Shown: positions 44,573 through 52,893, counted from the first letter of the stretch. The stretch is DNA of 64,000 nucleotides from Paenibacillus_D tarimensis_A (GCA_041281825.1 CP166298.1:5456001-5520000); one strand, 5' to 3'. The notes: a model not told the origin generated them from the letters alone. Numbers and translations: made by a program.

Positions 44573-45403
44573 TTAACGTTTACTATCATGGTTCTGATCA
44601 TAGGCAGCGAGCATTCGTTCCACTGGAACCCCGTTTATCGTTAGCCCTTCGATTAAACATTCTTCAATACGAACCCCCGATAAATCGCTTCTCGTAATTA
44701 CACTGTTATGAAAATCAACTTCCTCTATCTGTACGGGCTCATAATGTTCAGGCTGAAGCAACCAACTACTTTTAAGCGTGGAACCTTTGATCCGCAACCC
44801 TGATAGATTGCAATTTGTCATTTCAACATTGGCCAGGTCACACCTATCAATTGAGCTTCCCTTGAAATCATTCTCTGCGAATCGAATCGGCTTTGTGTGC
44901 CCACCCAGATCATGAATAACAGCGCCATTCATTTGACTAAATCCGAGTGACAGCCCATCAAGATCAAGATGCCTTAAAGACAGATTCGCCATGCCACCAT
45001 GGTGAATTCGCATTCCGTTTAGTCGGCTATCAAATATTTCGGCGCCATCCATAACGACATCGCGCATAACGATGCCCCGGAGATTGGAACATTCGATCTT
45101 CGCTTCAGCAAAATCCATCCTTGTCATTGTCTTGCTATCTTGCGAATCGGAGTCAGCACCGCAGAAAAATAAAGAATCAATTGTACAATTAAACAACATG
45201 GCAATCTTCGGCAATAAGGTGATGTCTGGAGTTGCTAGTCCGGTCTCCCATTTGGATACAGCTTGGCCAGTCACACCTAGAAGATCTCCTAATTCTTGCT
45301 GGGTCATATTTCGTTCCGACCGGAGTATCTTTACTCTTTCATGAAACTTAATCTCTTCTACCACGGGGATAGCCACCGCCTCTATACGTGATGAATTTAT
45401 CAT
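44573..45403 (-). CDS. XRE regulator fused to pentapeptide repeats
   Basis: About 276 residues. HTH at residues ~20-75 (MTQQELGDLLGVTGQAVSKW). From ~95 to the end run pentapeptide-type repeats of the A(D/N)LxX pattern (CSNLRGIVMRDVVMDGAEIF; CDLANVEMTNCNLSGLRIKG), a right-handed beta-helix. Pentapeptide proteins can mimic DNA, as in Qnr/McbG gyrase protection; here the fusion suggests a regulator with an assembled repeat domain. Start uncertain (ATG 45403 or 45454). Confidence 0.8.
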   Translation of the reverse strand: MINSSRIEAVAIPVVEEIKFHERVKILRSERNMTQQELGDLLGVTGQAVSKWETGLATPDITLLPKIAMLFNCTIDSLFFCGADSDSQDSKTMTRMDFAEAKIECSNLRGIVMRDVVMDGAEIFDSRLNGMRIHHGGMANLSLRHLDLDGLSLGFSQMNGAVIHDLGGHTKPIRFAENDFKGSSIDRCDLANVEMTNCNLSGLRIKGSTLKSSWLLQPEHYEPVQIEEVDFHNSVITRSDLSGVRIEECLIEGLTINGVPVERMLAAYDQNHDSKR

Positions 45404-45452
45404 TACATACGGTCCCCAATTGACGCAATGTAAGCAAAGTTGATAGACATTC

Positions 45453-45517
45453 AACCGTTAGTTGTAGCCAATTCACAGCTACCGCCACTCCATACAATCG
45501 TCTTCCGTTAGTTTAAT
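45453..45517. repeat. Cassette repeat unit
   Basis: CCGTTAGTTGTAGCC as left box, arms GTAGC/GCTAC, right box CAATCGTCTTCCGTTAGTTT. The TGA stop of the creatininase gene overlaps its last base. Confidence 0.7.
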
Positions 45518-46272
45518 CATCCCTGAGTTTTTCTACGGTATCCCTCTTCTAATATTTGTTTCAAACCTTCAGTTCTTTTTTGGATAAATGTATTCCAGAA
45601 TATCCTTCCTTTTTCAGCCAATTCTTCGTTTGAATAACTTCCTTCTACGAACTTTCCCCAACAACCATCCTGAGTTAGCTTATCCCATCCTAAGTAATCT
45701 GCATAAAGACGGTTTTCTGAAGGTATGTCTGAACCCATTGATTTTGTTTTAACCAATTCAGGACAAAGCCACATAGCTGTACAAACGGACAGTAACCCAC
45801 CGTGCATTTCGTTTAAGCCTTGTAAACCTGCCGTTTCAACTGCTTCTTCCCATGCATTGTGATTGTTATGATTTGCGGAAATTAAAATAATCTGAGGGTA
45901 CTTGTAATTAATGTGCTTGATGAAAGCTCCCTCCCAATATGAGCCACCATGTCCAGTGCAGACCAAAAATTTCCTAAAACCTTGTCTTATTAGGTTGCAA
46001 ATAATCTCCTCCAACATGGCAGTTAAAATATTGGGGCTTACCGTAACTGTTCCCTTGAAATTGGCATGTTCTTCAGAGGTATTAAACGGGATTGTAGGTA
46101 ACACATACGCATTCAATTCTGTCCCATAAGCATCAGCGTATAGCTCTGCTATAAGCGTATCTAAATGCATTGGTAGGTATGGTCCAAACTGTTCCGTTGC
46201 TCCTACCGATAGAACAGCTGTATCAATTCCACTAATTGAAATTTCCATTGTCGTGTTCTTAAAACTAAGCAT
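45517..46272 (-). CDS. Creatininase/MftE-type amidohydrolase
   Basis: 251 residues. VGATEQFGPYLPMHLDTLIA supplies the Glu/His/Asp metal ligands; SEEHANFKGTVTVSP and CTGHGGSYWEG follow, and NEMHGGLLSVCTAM provides another ligand. The family hydrolyses cyclic amides or formamides (creatinine, FAPy) or peptides. GGGAGGCTACGCTACT precedes ATG 46272. Complete single-gene cassette. Confidence 0.9.
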   Translation of the reverse strand: MLSFKNTTMEISISGIDTAVLSVGATEQFGPYLPMHLDTLIAELYADAYGTELNAYVLPTIPFNTSEEHANFKGTVTVSPNILTAMLEEIICNLIRQGFRKFLVCTGHGGSYWEGAFIKHINYKYPQIILISANHNNHNAWEEAVETAGLQGLNEMHGGLLSVCTAMWLCPELVKTKSMGSDIPSENRLYADYLGWDKLTQDGCWGKFVEGSYSNEELAEKGRIFWNTFIQKRTEGLKQILEEGYRRKTQG

Positions 46273-46389
46273 AGTAGCGTAGCCTCCCTATGAAGCTCAA
46301 TTTCTTAATACACATCAAATTGTATCATTTTAGAACCGTTGAAAACGGCTATATCTAAACTATCCATAAGATTGGTACATTAAACTCTT

Positions 46390-46445
46390 CTGCCCCTTTA
46401 CTTCAATGATTTAAAAAAGGAGCTGCATCAAAGCAACTCCTATAC
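46390..46445. repeat. Cassette repeat (left box and hairpin)
   Basis: CTGCCCCTTTACTTCAATGA, then AAGGAGCTGC...GCAACTCCT arms. No right box. Confidence 0.7.
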
Positions 46446-46509
46446 CAAAGGTGTCCGCCCCTCGTTTAGAGCGTATTCAATCACAATCTTCTTTGTTTAA
46501 CGATACCTA

Positions 46510-47088
46510 TCAGTTTGGCAGAGATATTAGTTGATCACGAAATTCCTTATAGGCATGGTCCCAGCCCATTTTCGCAAAGAATCGCATGCCATCCAACCCC
46601 TTGAAATAACGTGCCCCGTTCAATCGTTCACTAAAGTTAGGAATCGGTCTACCCATTTTCTCGTAATGGGTACGGAATGCATCCGCCACGTCCCTCCCTG
46701 GGATAGCATCTTCAATAGTCGCAATATCAATTAGAAAATCGCCATATAAGAAACCGGCGTCGATGATTCCAGTGATACTTCGGCCATCCGAAAGGATGTT
46801 CCATGCATGACAATCATTATGAACAAAGTAACGGTGAGGAGCGTTATATTCACAATAAGTAAGTAGACGGCCAAAACATTCGTTAAAAACGTCTCGTTCC
46901 AAACAGGTTGTACGGAAAAGATCGTGCCAGTTTTCCCAGAAAGTTCCGGTCTGATCCTCTCCATAAAACGTCTTAATAAACTCTTCCCACGAAGAGAATT
47001 CCCCATTACCTCCATCTGTTAGGTCCCAGTGGCGCTGTAAAATGGCTTGAACTGCTGTAATCGATACATCAGGCTTTGATTGTATCAT
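46510..47088 (-). pseudogene. APH family (hygromycin phosphotransferase-like), N-lobe deleted
   Basis: 192 residues. The first ~25 (DVSITAVQAILQRHWDLTDG) match the extreme N-terminus, then the sequence jumps to NGEFSSWEEFIKTFYGEDQT, the middle of the fold. The catalytic loop YFVHNDCHAWNILSD and metal site GIIDAGFLYGD are intact, but the ATP-binding N-lobe (~110 residues) is missing, so activity is unlikely. Confidence 0.75.
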
Positions 47089-47093
47089 TCTCT

Positions 47094-47360
47094 TTAACGA
47101 TTTCCGTATACCTTTATGATTTTTTCTACTCTATCCAAATTTTCACGCATTTTAGATCGATCATATGTTACATTTTCCGGGAGGTCATCAAAGAGGCCAA
47201 TATTCTCCATTTCGCTTAAAGGCATATTACCAAATGACTCGACTTCAGCAAAATATACTCTTCCGTTATTACTATGATTTTCAGTAAAAAATGAATAGTC
47301 CCATAGCGGTGTGATGGTAAAACCCCCATTACTTTGACATAGAACAGCACTTCGCTGCGA
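47094..47360 (-). pseudogene. Nudix hydrolase C-terminal fragment
   Basis: FTITPLWDYSFFTENHSNNG, RVYFAEVESFGNMPLSEMEN, IGLFDDLPENVTYDRS match the C-terminal half of a Nudix protein; the Nudix box is lost. The 5' part (to 47408) is unrelated frame noise from a junction near 47,345. It directly precedes the APH remnant, 5 bp apart. Confidence 0.65.
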
Positions 47361-47488
47361 CGGCCTCGATCTCAACGTGCAAAACTGGTGAAGCGAGCGC
47401 TTTGACAAATAAGTAACGCCGTTGCTGGTGGAGGGGCCTTTACTTGATGTTTTTGTTGACCATAATCATTATTTTAATGCCTGCAACA

Positions 47489-48250
47489 TTAAGCTGCTTT
47501 CCGTTTGTATGCGCGCACCGCAAATAGATATGCGACGATCAGTATCCCCAAGCACCACGCAAGAGCGACCCAGATATCATTGCCTACCGGTTGACTTGAC
47601 AATAGAGCACGGATGGTTTCTACGATAGAGGTCACCGGCTGGTTTTCGGCAAAGGCGCGTACGACTGACGGCATCGTTTCGGTCGGCACAAAGGCCGAAC
47701 TGATAAACGGCAGGAAGATAAGCGGATAGGAAAACACGCTAGCACCTTCCACCGATTTCGCGGACAGTCCGGCAATCGCCGCGACCCAAGTCAAAGCCAG
47801 TGTAAACAGCACGAGTATGCCGGCTACGGCAAGCCAAGACAGTACCCCCGCCGACGAGCGAAAGCCCATAATGAGCGCTACGAGAATGATGACGACAACC
47901 GATATGGCGTTGGATACCAACGAGGTCAGTACGTGCCCCCACAGCACGGCGGAACGCGAAATCGGCATGGAGTGGAACCGCTCAATTATGCCCCGTTGCT
48001 TATCCAAAAACAGGCGGTAAGCCGTATAGGATATACCGCTTGCAATCGCAATCAGCAGGATACCGGGCAACAGGTAGTTCACATAGTTATCCATACCGCT
48101 TTGGATTGCGCCGCCAAACACATAGACGAACAGTAGCATCATTGCAATCGGAGTGATGCAAACCGTGAAGATGGTGTCCATGCTTCGCAAAATATGGCGC
48201 ATGGAACGTCCAAGCATCACGCTCATGTCGCTGAAAAAATGCTCATTCAT
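47489..48250 (-). CDS. ABC-2 type transporter permease
   Basis: 253 residues with six hydrophobic segments in the ABC-2/DrrB pattern (FTVCITPIAMMLLFVYVFGG, YLLPGILLIAIASGISYTAY, and others). Two bases after the ATPase gene; last gene of the PadR-DUF1048-ABC operon. Predicted drug or lipid exporter. Confidence 0.92.
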   Translation of the reverse strand: MNEHFFSDMSVMLGRSMRHILRSMDTIFTVCITPIAMMLLFVYVFGGAIQSGMDNYVNYLLPGILLIAIASGISYTAYRLFLDKQRGIIERFHSMPISRSAVLWGHVLTSLVSNAISVVVIILVALIMGFRSSAGVLSWLAVAGILVLFTLALTWVAAIAGLSAKSVEGASVFSYPLIFLPFISSAFVPTETMPSVVRAFAENQPVTSIVETIRALLSSQPVGNDIWVALAWCLGILIVAYLFAVRAYKRKAA

Positions 48251-48252
48251 TG

Positions 48253-49011
48253 TTACTTTCCCTCCTTTTTACCAATGATTGCGAGGAATATCTCCTCCAA
48301 TGAAGGTTGTTTTTCCAAGTACTCCGTCTTTGCGGGCGGGAACAGCTTTTTCAATTCCTCAAGCGTGCCTTTGGCAATAATCCTGCCCTTATGCAAAATG
48401 GAAATTCTATCGGCAAGTTGTTCAGCCTCATCCAAATACTGAGTGGTCAGGAATACCGTTGTGCCACCGTCGGCAAGCTCCTTGACAATCTCCCAAGCCT
48501 CAATGCGTGCCTCGGGGTCAAGGCCTGTGGTCGGCTCGTCGAGGAAAATGAGCTGCGGTTTTCCGATCAGGCTCATGGCAATGTCGAGCCTGCGGCGCAT
48601 ACCGCCCGAATAGGTGGACACCTTGCGGTCGGCGGCGTCGTTCAAGCCGAAGCGATTCAGTAAATCATCCGTGACATGACGCGAATTTTTAAGGTGTCGC
48701 AGTTTGGCGATCATGATCAGATTTTCCCGCCCGGTCAAAACCTCATCCACCGCCGCAAATTGCCCAGTCAGACTGATCGCACGCCGCACATTCTCGGGTT
48801 TTGACGCGACGTCAAATCCGTTTACGACGGCGGTGCCTCCGTCCTGTTTGAGCAGCGTGGTGAGGATTCTGACAATCGTCGTCTTGCCCGCGCCGTTGGA
48901 GCCAAGCAGGGCGTAAATCTCACCTCGCTTCACTTCAAAATCGACGCCCTTTAGGACTTCTGTGTCCTTGAAAGACTTTCGCAGACCTTTCACTTCAATT
49001 GCTTTTTCCAT
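48253..49011 (-). CDS. ABC transporter ATP-binding protein (DrrA-like)
   Basis: 252 residues. Walker A LLGSNGAGKTTIVRIL, Q-loop LTGQFAAVDE, signature YSGGMRRRLDIAMSL, Walker B LIFLDEPTTGLDPEAR, switch His replaced by Gln in FLTTQYLDEAEQLADR, which is common in DrrA relatives. RBS AGGGGG. Powers the permease encoded downstream. Confidence 0.95.
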   Translation of the reverse strand: MEKAIEVKGLRKSFKDTEVLKGVDFEVKRGEIYALLGSNGAGKTTIVRILTTLLKQDGGTAVVNGFDVASKPENVRRAISLTGQFAAVDEVLTGRENLIMIAKLRHLKNSRHVTDDLLNRFGLNDAADRKVSTYSGGMRRRLDIAMSLIGKPQLIFLDEPTTGLDPEARIEAWEIVKELADGGTTVFLTTQYLDEAEQLADRISILHKGRIIAKGTLEELKKLFPPAKTEYLEKQPSLEEIFLAIIGKKEGK

Positions 49012-49026
49012 CCCGACATCCCCCTT

Positions 49027-49377
49027 TTACTTTTCTTTATCCGTAACCTTTTTCATGGCCTTGTTACCTTCTTGGCCAACAGATTCTTGATAGATGTCAG
49101 CGTAAGTTTTTGAATTTTTGATTAGATCGTCGCAGAAAGCCGCTACGTCACTGCCCGTCACTTCGAGCACGCCTTTCCACAAGGCCGCGCCCTCTTCAAA
49201 AAGATCGATAATCCCCGAGAGCAAACCCGTCCCCTCGGTTAGCTCAACAGGGCCGACCTTAAAGAGATATTTTTGAATCTCTTTATAAACAATCTGATAA
49301 TCTTGCGGGAGCGCTTTGACACGTGCCACGTGCGCTCGCCACTCTTTTTTGCCTTCGATGATATCTCGTATTTTCAT
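49027..49377 (-). CDS. DUF1048 protein
   Basis: 116 residues. DIIEGKKEWRAHVARVKALP and KEIQKYLFKVGPVELTEGTG with an AAFCDDLIKNSKTYADIYQE tail are typical of DUF1048, small helical proteins co-transcribed with PadR and ABC genes. Second of two tandem copies. AGGAGGATAAA precedes the ATG. Confidence 0.9.
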   Translation of the reverse strand: MKIRDIIEGKKEWRAHVARVKALPQDYQIVYKEIQKYLFKVGPVELTEGTGLLSGIIDLFEEGAALWKGVLEVTGSDVAAFCDDLIKNSKTYADIYQESVGQEGNKAMKKVTDKEK

Positions 49378-49389
49378 TTTATCCTCCTC

Positions 49390-49737
49390 CTATTTACCTA
49401 ATTTTTTAGCGATATTATTGTTGAGTTGCTCGCGCCACTTGTCGCGAAGAGACTTCGCCCCTTCTTCGCCGGCCAGCGCTGAACAGAAGCCTTTGATATC
49501 GTCACCCAAAACCTCTTGGACACTCTGACCGTCCGCCGCCGTTTCTTCGAGCAGGCCAAGCACACCGTCAAGAATTGGCATGAGGTTGCGACCGGTGAAA
49601 TCTGAGTGCGGCCAAAGATTGGCATTAATTTTTTCCCATGCCGCTTGATAATCAGCCGGCAGCTTTTTGGCTCGCGATTCAAAACTTTTCAATTCTTTAG
49701 TCATGTCGCTGCCGGTGATTTTTTCCCAAAAATTCAT
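49390..49737 (-). CDS. DUF1048 protein
   Basis: 115 residues, paralogue of the next gene (about the same layout: SDMTKELKSFESRAKKLPAD, YQAAWEKINANLWPHSDFTG). Its ATG overlaps the padR stop (TAATG), so it is translationally coupled to the regulator. Function unknown. Confidence 0.9.
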   Translation of the reverse strand: MNFWEKITGSDMTKELKSFESRAKKLPADYQAAWEKINANLWPHSDFTGRNLMPILDGVLGLLEETAADGQSVQEVLGDDIKGFCSALAGEEGAKSLRDKWREQLNNNIAKKLGK

Positions 49738-50063
49738 TATTTTTTCTCCTTTAACTCATTAATTTTAGATGATACGAACTCCCATTTCTCCCAGAACCTC
49801 CGCAGCTCCTCGCGCCCCGCGTCGTTGATCGCGAAAAACTTTCGCGGCGGTCCCATGTCGGAGGGCTTCTTGGTGATTTCCACCAACTTGTTTTTTTCAA
49901 GCCGTATCAGGATGGTGTACACCGTTCCCTCCACAACATCTGTGAAGCCGAGGGCGTTCAGCCGCCGCGTGATTTCGTAGCCGTAGGTTTCTTTGCGGCT
50001 TATAATTTCAAGGACACAGCCCTCAAGCACCCCTTTGAGCATTTCCGTAAGGTTTTCCAGCAC
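49737..50063 (-). CDS. PadR-family transcriptional repressor
   Basis: About 108 residues. GVLEGCVLEIISRKETYGYE, ITRRLNALGFTDVVEGTVYT, ILIRLEKNKLVEITKKPSD and GPPRKFFAINDAGREELRRF are canonical for PadR. Start GTG 50063 after AAGGGGTG (or GTG 50069). First gene of the operon; an inverted repeat at 50083-50105 is the likely operator. Confidence 0.92.
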   Translation of the reverse strand: MLENLTEMLKGVLEGCVLEIISRKETYGYEITRRLNALGFTDVVEGTVYTILIRLEKNKLVEITKKPSDMGPPRKFFAINDAGREELRRFWEKWEFVSSKINELKEKK

Positions 50064-50082
50064 AATCACCCCTTGCTATTCT

Positions 50083-50105
50083 GTATCACTGGTATGGAGT
50101 GATAC
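50083..50105. promoter_or_regulatory. Candidate PadR operator
   Basis: GTATCACT (50083-50090), 7-bp spacer, AGTGATAC (50098-50105): perfect 8-bp arms 20 bp upstream of padR. Consistent with autorepression of the ABC operon. Confidence 0.6.
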
Positions 50106-50184
50106 TTACTACAGCTATAAAGTAACACGTAGTAGATGATTTGTCAATAGCGTTTGTTCTGACACGGATTTTACATTTTCAACT

Positions 50185-50334
50185 GCTGCCCGATAGCTAA
50201 CAAGGCTGCCGGTCATCATTCGCGGCAGCCTTGTCGTCGTGTTTTTTTGCGCTATTCTGCCCGTTAGCGGAGTGCAGCTGCCGATCGATCCCGCGGCAGC
50301 TTCATTGACTCTTGTCTCCGTTAGCGGAATGAAC
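50185..50334. repeat. Two cassette repeats in tandem
   Basis: First: left box CTGCCCGATAGCTAACAAGG, arms AAGGCTGCCG/CGGCAGCCTT, no right box. Second: left box CTGCCCGTTAGCGGAGTG at 50257, arms CAGCTGCCG/CGGCAGCTT, right box CTCTTGTCTCCGTTAGCGGA. There is no gene between the hairpins. Confidence 0.88.
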
Positions 50335-50777
50335 TAACCTATACGTCTTCTTTTTCTCCATACAATTATCATTGTTAAAAGGACTAAGAAACAGATAATT
50401 GATAGTGTAGCTATCCATGTTTGTTCATTGGGCTGATCCTTTGTAACTTGAATCGGTCCAAGTTTGGATGCCTTGAAAAACTTATCATTTACCTTAACTG
50501 CTATTACATCTTGGGTGTCTGCCCCATTAATTTCAAACAACCGACTTCCCTTAAGATTTTCATTTGACTCACCGTTCTTCATTGGCATAGGAGTTCTTTG
50601 ACGTTCAATCTTTCCAATCTCATTGCCAATGTCTTTGATATCGACTTCCTCCCTGGAAAGTCCATATAGGAGATTATTCCAAGCAACGGTACTTGGGTAG
50701 GTACTGGCTAATGCACCTCCTATATTTGATGAAAACCCCGTTAAAACAATGACAAAGAACAAAAGGAAAAATTTCAT
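50334..50777 (-). CDS. Membrane-anchored extracellular protein
   Basis: About 147 residues. N-terminal hydrophobic segment (FFLLFFVIVLTGFSSNIGGA), extracellular middle, and a C-terminal helix with basic end (TLSIICFLVLLTMIIVWRKR). ATG 50777 after AGGAGGTG. Its TAG stop is at the edge of the right box. A related C-terminal remnant is at 55775-55972. Function unknown. Confidence 0.65.
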   Translation of the reverse strand: MKFFLLFFVIVLTGFSSNIGGALASTYPSTVAWNNLLYGLSREEVDIKDIGNEIGKIERQRTPMPMKNGESNENLKGSRLFEINGADTQDVIAVKVNDKFFKASKLGPIQVTKDQPNEQTWIATLSIICFLVLLTMIIVWRKRRRIG

Positions 50778-50812
50778 ATACGTAGCCACACCTCCTATTT
50801 TATTGAACAAAT

Positions 50813-50890
50813 CTGCCCCGTTAACGTAATGGAGGTTGCCTGTATGATCGGCAACCTCGTTTATGAGCTCAAGTCTCCGTTAGCTTAACC
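50813..50890. repeat. Cassette repeat unit (complete)
   Basis: Left box CTGCCCCGTTAACGTAATGG; arms GAGGTTGCC/GGCAACCTC; right box CTCAAGTCTCCGTTAGCTTA. The TAA stop of the next gene (50885-50887) is formed inside this box. Confidence 0.88.
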
Positions 50891-51313
50891 GTTTTTCTTA
50901 GAGGTCTTATTCGGATCTTGCCATATATGAAACCTATTGCCATCTGGATCTTTAAACGAAAACTGCAAACCACAACCGCCATGATCTACTATTGGTTCAA
51001 CGTATGTTCCGCTGCTTGTTAAAGATTGATGCAATGTGGCAATATCCTCCGTTTCAAAAGTAAAGGATTCTCTCTCAAGCCCATTTACGTTTATAAAGTG
51101 TGAAATTTGTCCCTCACTATTGCCAAGGAACATCCACATCCCATCTCCAAGTATCATAACATTTCCTTCAGGATCTTTCCTGGTTAAACCCAAGTATTCT
51201 TCATACCAAACTGCTGCCTTATGATAATCAGTAACCGGTATACGAATACAATCGACAGTTTTCAAAAGTGGATTCCCGATTTTCTTTTTTACTGCTTGTT
51301 CCTTTTCCCTCAT
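50885..51313 (-). CDS. VOC-family protein
   Basis: 142 residues, one VOC domain: VDCIRIPVTDYHKAAVWYEE and LQFSFKDPDGNRFHIWQDP. ATG 51313 after AAAGAGGG. Its stop codon is inside the adjacent right box. Substrate unknown; resistance-type VOC proteins are possible. Confidence 0.88.
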   Translation of the reverse strand: MREKEQAVKKKIGNPLLKTVDCIRIPVTDYHKAAVWYEEYLGLTRKDPEGNVMILGDGMWMFLGNSEGQISHFINVNGLERESFTFETEDIATLHQSLTSSGTYVEPIVDHGGCGLQFSFKDPDGNRFHIWQDPNKTSKKNG

Positions 51314-51390
51314 ATTGATATCCCTCTTTTCATCTAGAATTTTTATACAATATATTTGGGATAAGTTTCCTTCTGTTTTGTTCCAGTGTT

Positions 51391-51480
51391 CTGCTAGTTA
51401 ACGTAGAGAGACTGCCGTTTTTCTGTCGCGGCACTCTCTTGGTGTTTATTCAACTCTTGTACCCGATCGTTAGCTCAATC
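51391..51480. repeat. Cassette repeat unit (complete)
   Basis: Left box CTGCTAGTTAACGTAGAGAG; arms AGAGAGACTGCCG/CGCGGCACTCTCT; right box CTCTTGTACCCGATCGTTAG. Confidence 0.82.
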
Positions 51481-51569
51481 CAAAAATATATTCGACCTAT
51501 ATAAGTTGAATTAAAGAATCTCCTCTATTCGATCTGACTCCATACGGACACAGAGGCGGTCAATTATTG

Positions 51570-51686
51570 TTCGACCCAACCATCCAAAAGCATCATCCCA
51601 TGCACGGCAAAGAAGCTTTCCACGCCCTCTGCGAGTTTCCCACCAAAAAACTTGCCGTCACTTATGGTAAGGTTCACCGTGCTTAA
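51570..51686 (+). pseudogene. Unrecognised plus-strand 3' gene fragment
   Basis: Frame FDPTIQKHHPMHGKEAFHAL, CEFPTKKLAVTYGKVHRA then TAA. No start. Its end lies in an inverted repeat (ACTTGCCGT at 51650-51658, ACGGCAAGT at 51686-51694). Family not recognised. Confidence 0.3.
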
Positions 51687-51697
51687 CGGCAAGTTTT

Positions 51698-51727
51698 AAG
51701 GCCATCCTTTGCGGGATGGCCTTTCTA
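51698..51727. terminator. Terminator
   Basis: AAGGCCATCC (51698-51707) pairs with GGATGGCCTT (51714-51723) followed by TCT; active in either direction between the plus fragment and the GNAT gene. Confidence 0.7.
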
Positions 51728-51749
51728 TACAGTGCGGTGATTGCAAATC

Positions 51750-52433
51750 TTAATATATAGAGATATCCGTTCCATAAAAGTGAAGTTGAAGGCGTTTTGC
51801 TACGGACTGCGAAGAGTAATTATCCCATGATGTACTATATAAAGGGATTCTTTGAGACTGGCGTATAGCTTGTGCCCAGGAAGACGCTACACGGATCGCA
51901 AACCCTTTTCCTCGATAGTCCTCCAATGTCTCCACTCCGGCCTCTGCAGCTTTATCGCTATTTCTTGCGCTAAAACAGACAGATACCGCTATGTTGTTTT
52001 CCGTCACCATATAACAAGGTTCTCGAAACATTAGTTCCGAGAATAGAGAGGAAAATCCGTGTTCCAGGCAGAATTTATTTTCCTCTGTGACCAAGGTAGC
52101 GTCAGTGTAATCCATTACGATTTCATTAAATGCATAAGCGGGACCAATCCAAAAACCGCTAATTCCTTTATCCTTTTCTAATACGTTAATCACATTGGTC
52201 AGCTGCTTAGTTGGATCATCCCTGCCCATTATTTGCAATATGCCATGGACTACGTTATTTGGAACATCGCTTCGGAATCTTATTACGTGGCCATTATTGG
52301 TTTGCCCCCAAAAAAATCGAGGTGCCGGCCGGTTATTATACTCATTAATTGTTATAATACGTCCGGTTTGATCATGAACATATAGAACTTCTGCTTGAAT
52401 GTTCATCAGTTCTGAATGGGTGTACAAAAGCAT
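51750..52433 (-). CDS. GNAT-type acetyltransferase
   Basis: 227 residues. N-terminal ILQIMGRDDPTKQL region followed by a GNAT core with VETLEDYRGKGFAIRVASSW and PLYSTSWDNYSSQSVAKRLQ, as in the GNAT_acetyltran/ZapA-like family. GAGGAGG precedes the start (ATG 52433 or TTG 52427). Substrate unknown. Confidence 0.85.
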   Translation of the reverse strand: MLLYTHSELMNIQAEVLYVHDQTGRIITINEYNNRPAPRFFWGQTNNGHVIRFRSDVPNNVVHGILQIMGRDDPTKQLTNVINVLEKDKGISGFWIGPAYAFNEIVMDYTDATLVTEENKFCLEHGFSSLFSELMFREPCYMVTENNIAVSVCFSARNSDKAAEAGVETLEDYRGKGFAIRVASSWAQAIRQSQRIPLYSTSWDNYSSQSVAKRLQLHFYGTDISIY

Positions 52434-52618
52434 TGCCTCCTCTTTCTTATTGAGTCATTCACCCTTTCCCAGTATTTAATAATCATCAAAAATCACTCGC
52501 TCTCTCCATAATCTGTTACAAGAATATCATCTCACCAAGTAGTTTTAAATATCTTCTACACAATTCATTCAAAAAACTTACCTTTATTTGTTTATGGGTT
52601 CAGCGAGTTTTGCATTAA

Positions 52619-52797
52619 ACTCCCGTTAGCCGAACGAAGCCACCGGAGTCTTTTCCATAGCCCGCAATATGTCAGTTCAAACCAATGCGAACTTTACATT
52701 TTGATGATTTTGTAAAGTTCACTTTCGTTTCGACCAATTAAATAAACCGCCTAGTCAAACGCGGTAAATTAAACTATCGTCTCCGTCGTATTAACAA
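52619..52797. repeat. Expanded cassette repeat with an inserted hairpin
   Basis: Left box ACTCCCGTTAGCCGAACG, degraded arms (GAAGCCACCGG), then an extra AT-rich hairpin GAACTTTACA/TGTAAAGTTC (~52690-52723) and CCGC...GCGG, then right box CTATCGTCTCCGTCGTATTA. The 180 bp upstream of it contain nothing recognisable. Confidence 0.6.
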
Positions 52798-52858
52798 TCA
52801 ATGAATATTTTCTTTGCTCCAATCCAATAGCCCCAAACCCGTTAAAAGTTATAAAATA

Positions 52859-52884
52859 ACCCGGCGGCTTATTGGCCACCGGGT
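52859..52884. terminator. Terminator of the VOC gene
   Basis: ACCCGGCGGC and GCCACCGGGT arms, directly 3' of the stop at 52894; A/T flanks. Confidence 0.6.
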
Positions 52885-52893
52885 GGTGCGTTG

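Noticed and set aside
47422..47628. Short plus-strand ORF between the Nudix remnant and the permease
   Set aside because: It runs antisense into the permease C-terminus, with no RBS or homology.
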